Shown here in pieces: positions 5,909-6,707 of a stretch of 6,707 nt of DNA (its first letter is position 1; every line of letters begins with the position of its first letter). The notes under the pieces were generated by a model. It had not been told where the DNA came from. It saw only the letters and a list, made by a program, of their open reading frames with translations, and did no database searches. The position numbers were made by a program, and so were the translations under genes. Source of the DNA: an uncultured Collinsella sp. (GTDB lineage Bacteria; Actinomycetota; Coriobacteriia; Coriobacteriales; Coriobacteriaceae); the NCBI GenBank assembly GCA_902478985.1, contig CABSNH010000086.1, positions 1-6,707 of the forward strand, in the 5' to 3' direction.

Positions 5909-6648
5909 TCCTGTTTCCCGCAATCGATCTGATCGGCGGCAAGGTTGTGCGCCTGGAGCGCGGTGACCGCAACCGCTGCAAGGTATATTCCGATGACCCC
6001 GTGGCCGTCGCCCGCTCGTTTGCCGAGCAGGGCGCAAGCTGGGTGCATGTCGTCGACCTGTCCGCTGCCTTTGGTGAGGACGAGGACACATGCGCTGCCA
6101 ACTCGGCGGCGATTAAGGCCATCTGCGGCGTCGGCGGTCTGTCCGTGGACGTGGGCGGCGGCGTTCGCTCACTCGCGCGCATCGATGAGCTGGCAGGCTA
6201 TGGTGCTCGCCGCATTGCACTGGGCACCGTGCTCGTGACCGAGCCGGGTTTTGCTGAGGTGGCAGCCCAAGGCTTTGGCGAGCTGCTGGTAGCAGATATC
6301 GCCGCGCGCGACGGTCAGGTCAAGGTGAACGGCTGGCGTGACGGCGCGGGCGTGTCACTCGACGACGCCGTGGCGCAGCTTTCCGAGCTGGGCTTTAGGC
6401 ATCTGGTGTATACCGACATCGCGCGCGATGGCATGCAGACGGGCATCGATGTGGCGGCGTATCGCCATGTGGCCGAGGTCGCGGGTTTTCCCGTCGTGGC
6501 TTCGGGCGGCATCTCGGCGCTCGACGACATCCGTGCACTGGCCGCGGTGGGCGAGGATGCCATCGAGGGCGCCATTACCGGCCGTGCGCTCTACGAGGGC
6601 AACTTTACACTGGTCCATGCGCTGGCCGCCGCCCGAGGGGAGGAGTAG
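5905..6648 (+). CDS. hisA: ProFAR isomerase (phosphoribosylformimino-AICAR ribotide isomerase)
   Basis: A (beta-alpha)8-barrel enzyme that performs the Amadori rearrangement of ProFAR to PRFAR, the substrate of HisH-HisF. The 247-aa protein shows PAIDLIGGKVVRL (5-17) with catalytic D8, VDLSAAFG (50-57), the phosphate-binding GGGVRS (84-89), VADIAARDG (129-137) with D131, YTDIARDGM (169-177) with D171, and ASGGIS (199-204). The ATG has GAGGAGG (5891-5897) 7 bases upstream and overlaps the hisH stop as ATGA, a sign of coupled translation. Many Actinobacteria have PriA here, a HisA that also does the TrpF reaction. The GGGVR loop, rather than the PriA-type SGGIR, argues for plain HisA, but sequence reading alone cannot exclude dual activity. 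Confidence 0.94.
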   Translation: MILFPAIDLIGGKVVRLERGDRNRCKVYSDDPVAVARSFAEQGASWVHVVDLSAAFGEDEDTCAANSAAIKAICGVGGLSVDVGGGVRSLARIDELAGYGARRIALGTVLVTEPGFAEVAAQGFGELLVADIAARDGQVKVNGWRDGAGVSLDDAVAQLSELGFRHLVYTDIARDGMQTGIDVAAYRHVAEVAGFPVVASGGISALDDIRALAAVGEDAIEGAITGRALYEGNFTLVHALAAARGEE

Positions 6649-6651
6649 CCC

Positions 6652-6707
6652 GTGCTTACCAAACGCGTGATTCCCTGTCTGGATGTTAAGGACGGCCGCG
6701 TGGTCAA
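6652..6707 (+). CDS. hisF: Imidazole glycerol phosphate synthase, cyclase subunit (partial, 5' end only)
   Basis: A GTG start at 6652 follows the purine-rich AGGGGAGGAG (6636-6645) and is 3 bases after the hisA stop. The 18 complete codons read (M)LTKRVIPCLDVKDGRVV, the conserved HisF N-terminus, including the first catalytic aspartate D11. The gene is cut by the window edge; nothing suggests it is broken. HisF is the barrel cyclase partner of HisH, and its position right after hisA is usual. No part of hisI or hisE is reached. Confidence 0.93.
   Translation, partial: MLTKRVIPCLDVKDGRVV

Noticed and set aside
5905..6648. Bifunctional PriA (HisA plus TrpF), as in many Actinobacteria
   Set aside because: The phosphate loop reads GGGVR rather than the SGGIR I associate with PriA, and the region after ARDG resembles ordinary HisA. 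The evidence is modest, so the entry is left as HisA with that caveat.

Overview
The window is a histidine biosynthesis operon read entirely on the + strand: hisZ-hisG (one fused gene), hisD, hisC, hisB, hisH, hisA and the first 18 codons of hisF, which runs off the right edge. The DNA is GC-rich, with strong G/C preference at third codon positions and AAGGAGG-type ribosome binding sites. Gene order and protein character suggest a high-GC Gram-positive of the Coriobacteriia, most likely Collinsella or a relative. That placement is inferred from style and memory, not from a search.

Layout. Bases 1-106 hold an upstream gap with a 12-13 bp hairpin (40-71) and the hisZG ribosome binding site. hisZG (107-1822) is followed by a 105-base gap holding a terminator-like hairpin and T-run. 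From hisD (1928) onward the genes are tightly packed: hisD/hisC 1 base apart, hisC/hisB directly abutting, hisH/hisA overlapping by 4 bases, hisA/hisF 3 bases apart. The one exception is the 137-base hisB-hisH gap. It is mostly filled by a 115-base A/T-richer element (5068-5182) made of two 37-base palindromic units in inverted orientation, resembling a REP pair (BIME) or MITE.

How the genes work together. HisZ-HisG condenses ATP with PRPP, the committed step and usual feedback point. HisA isomerises ProFAR to PRFAR. HisH and HisF form the glutamine amidotransferase/cyclase that makes IGP and AICAR. HisB dehydrates IGP, HisC transaminates imidazole-acetol phosphate, and HisD oxidises histidinol to histidine. 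The hisI/hisE functions and histidinol-phosphate phosphatase are not in the window. HisB is the monofunctional dehydratase, so the phosphatase must be encoded elsewhere.

Most worth a second look: the single-polypeptide fusion of the HisRS-like regulatory subunit HisZ to short-form HisG, and the paired palindromic element lodged exactly at the hisB stop codon inside an otherwise compact operon. I see no defence system, mobile-element gene, CRISPR array or RNA gene. Apart from these points this is a core metabolic operon.
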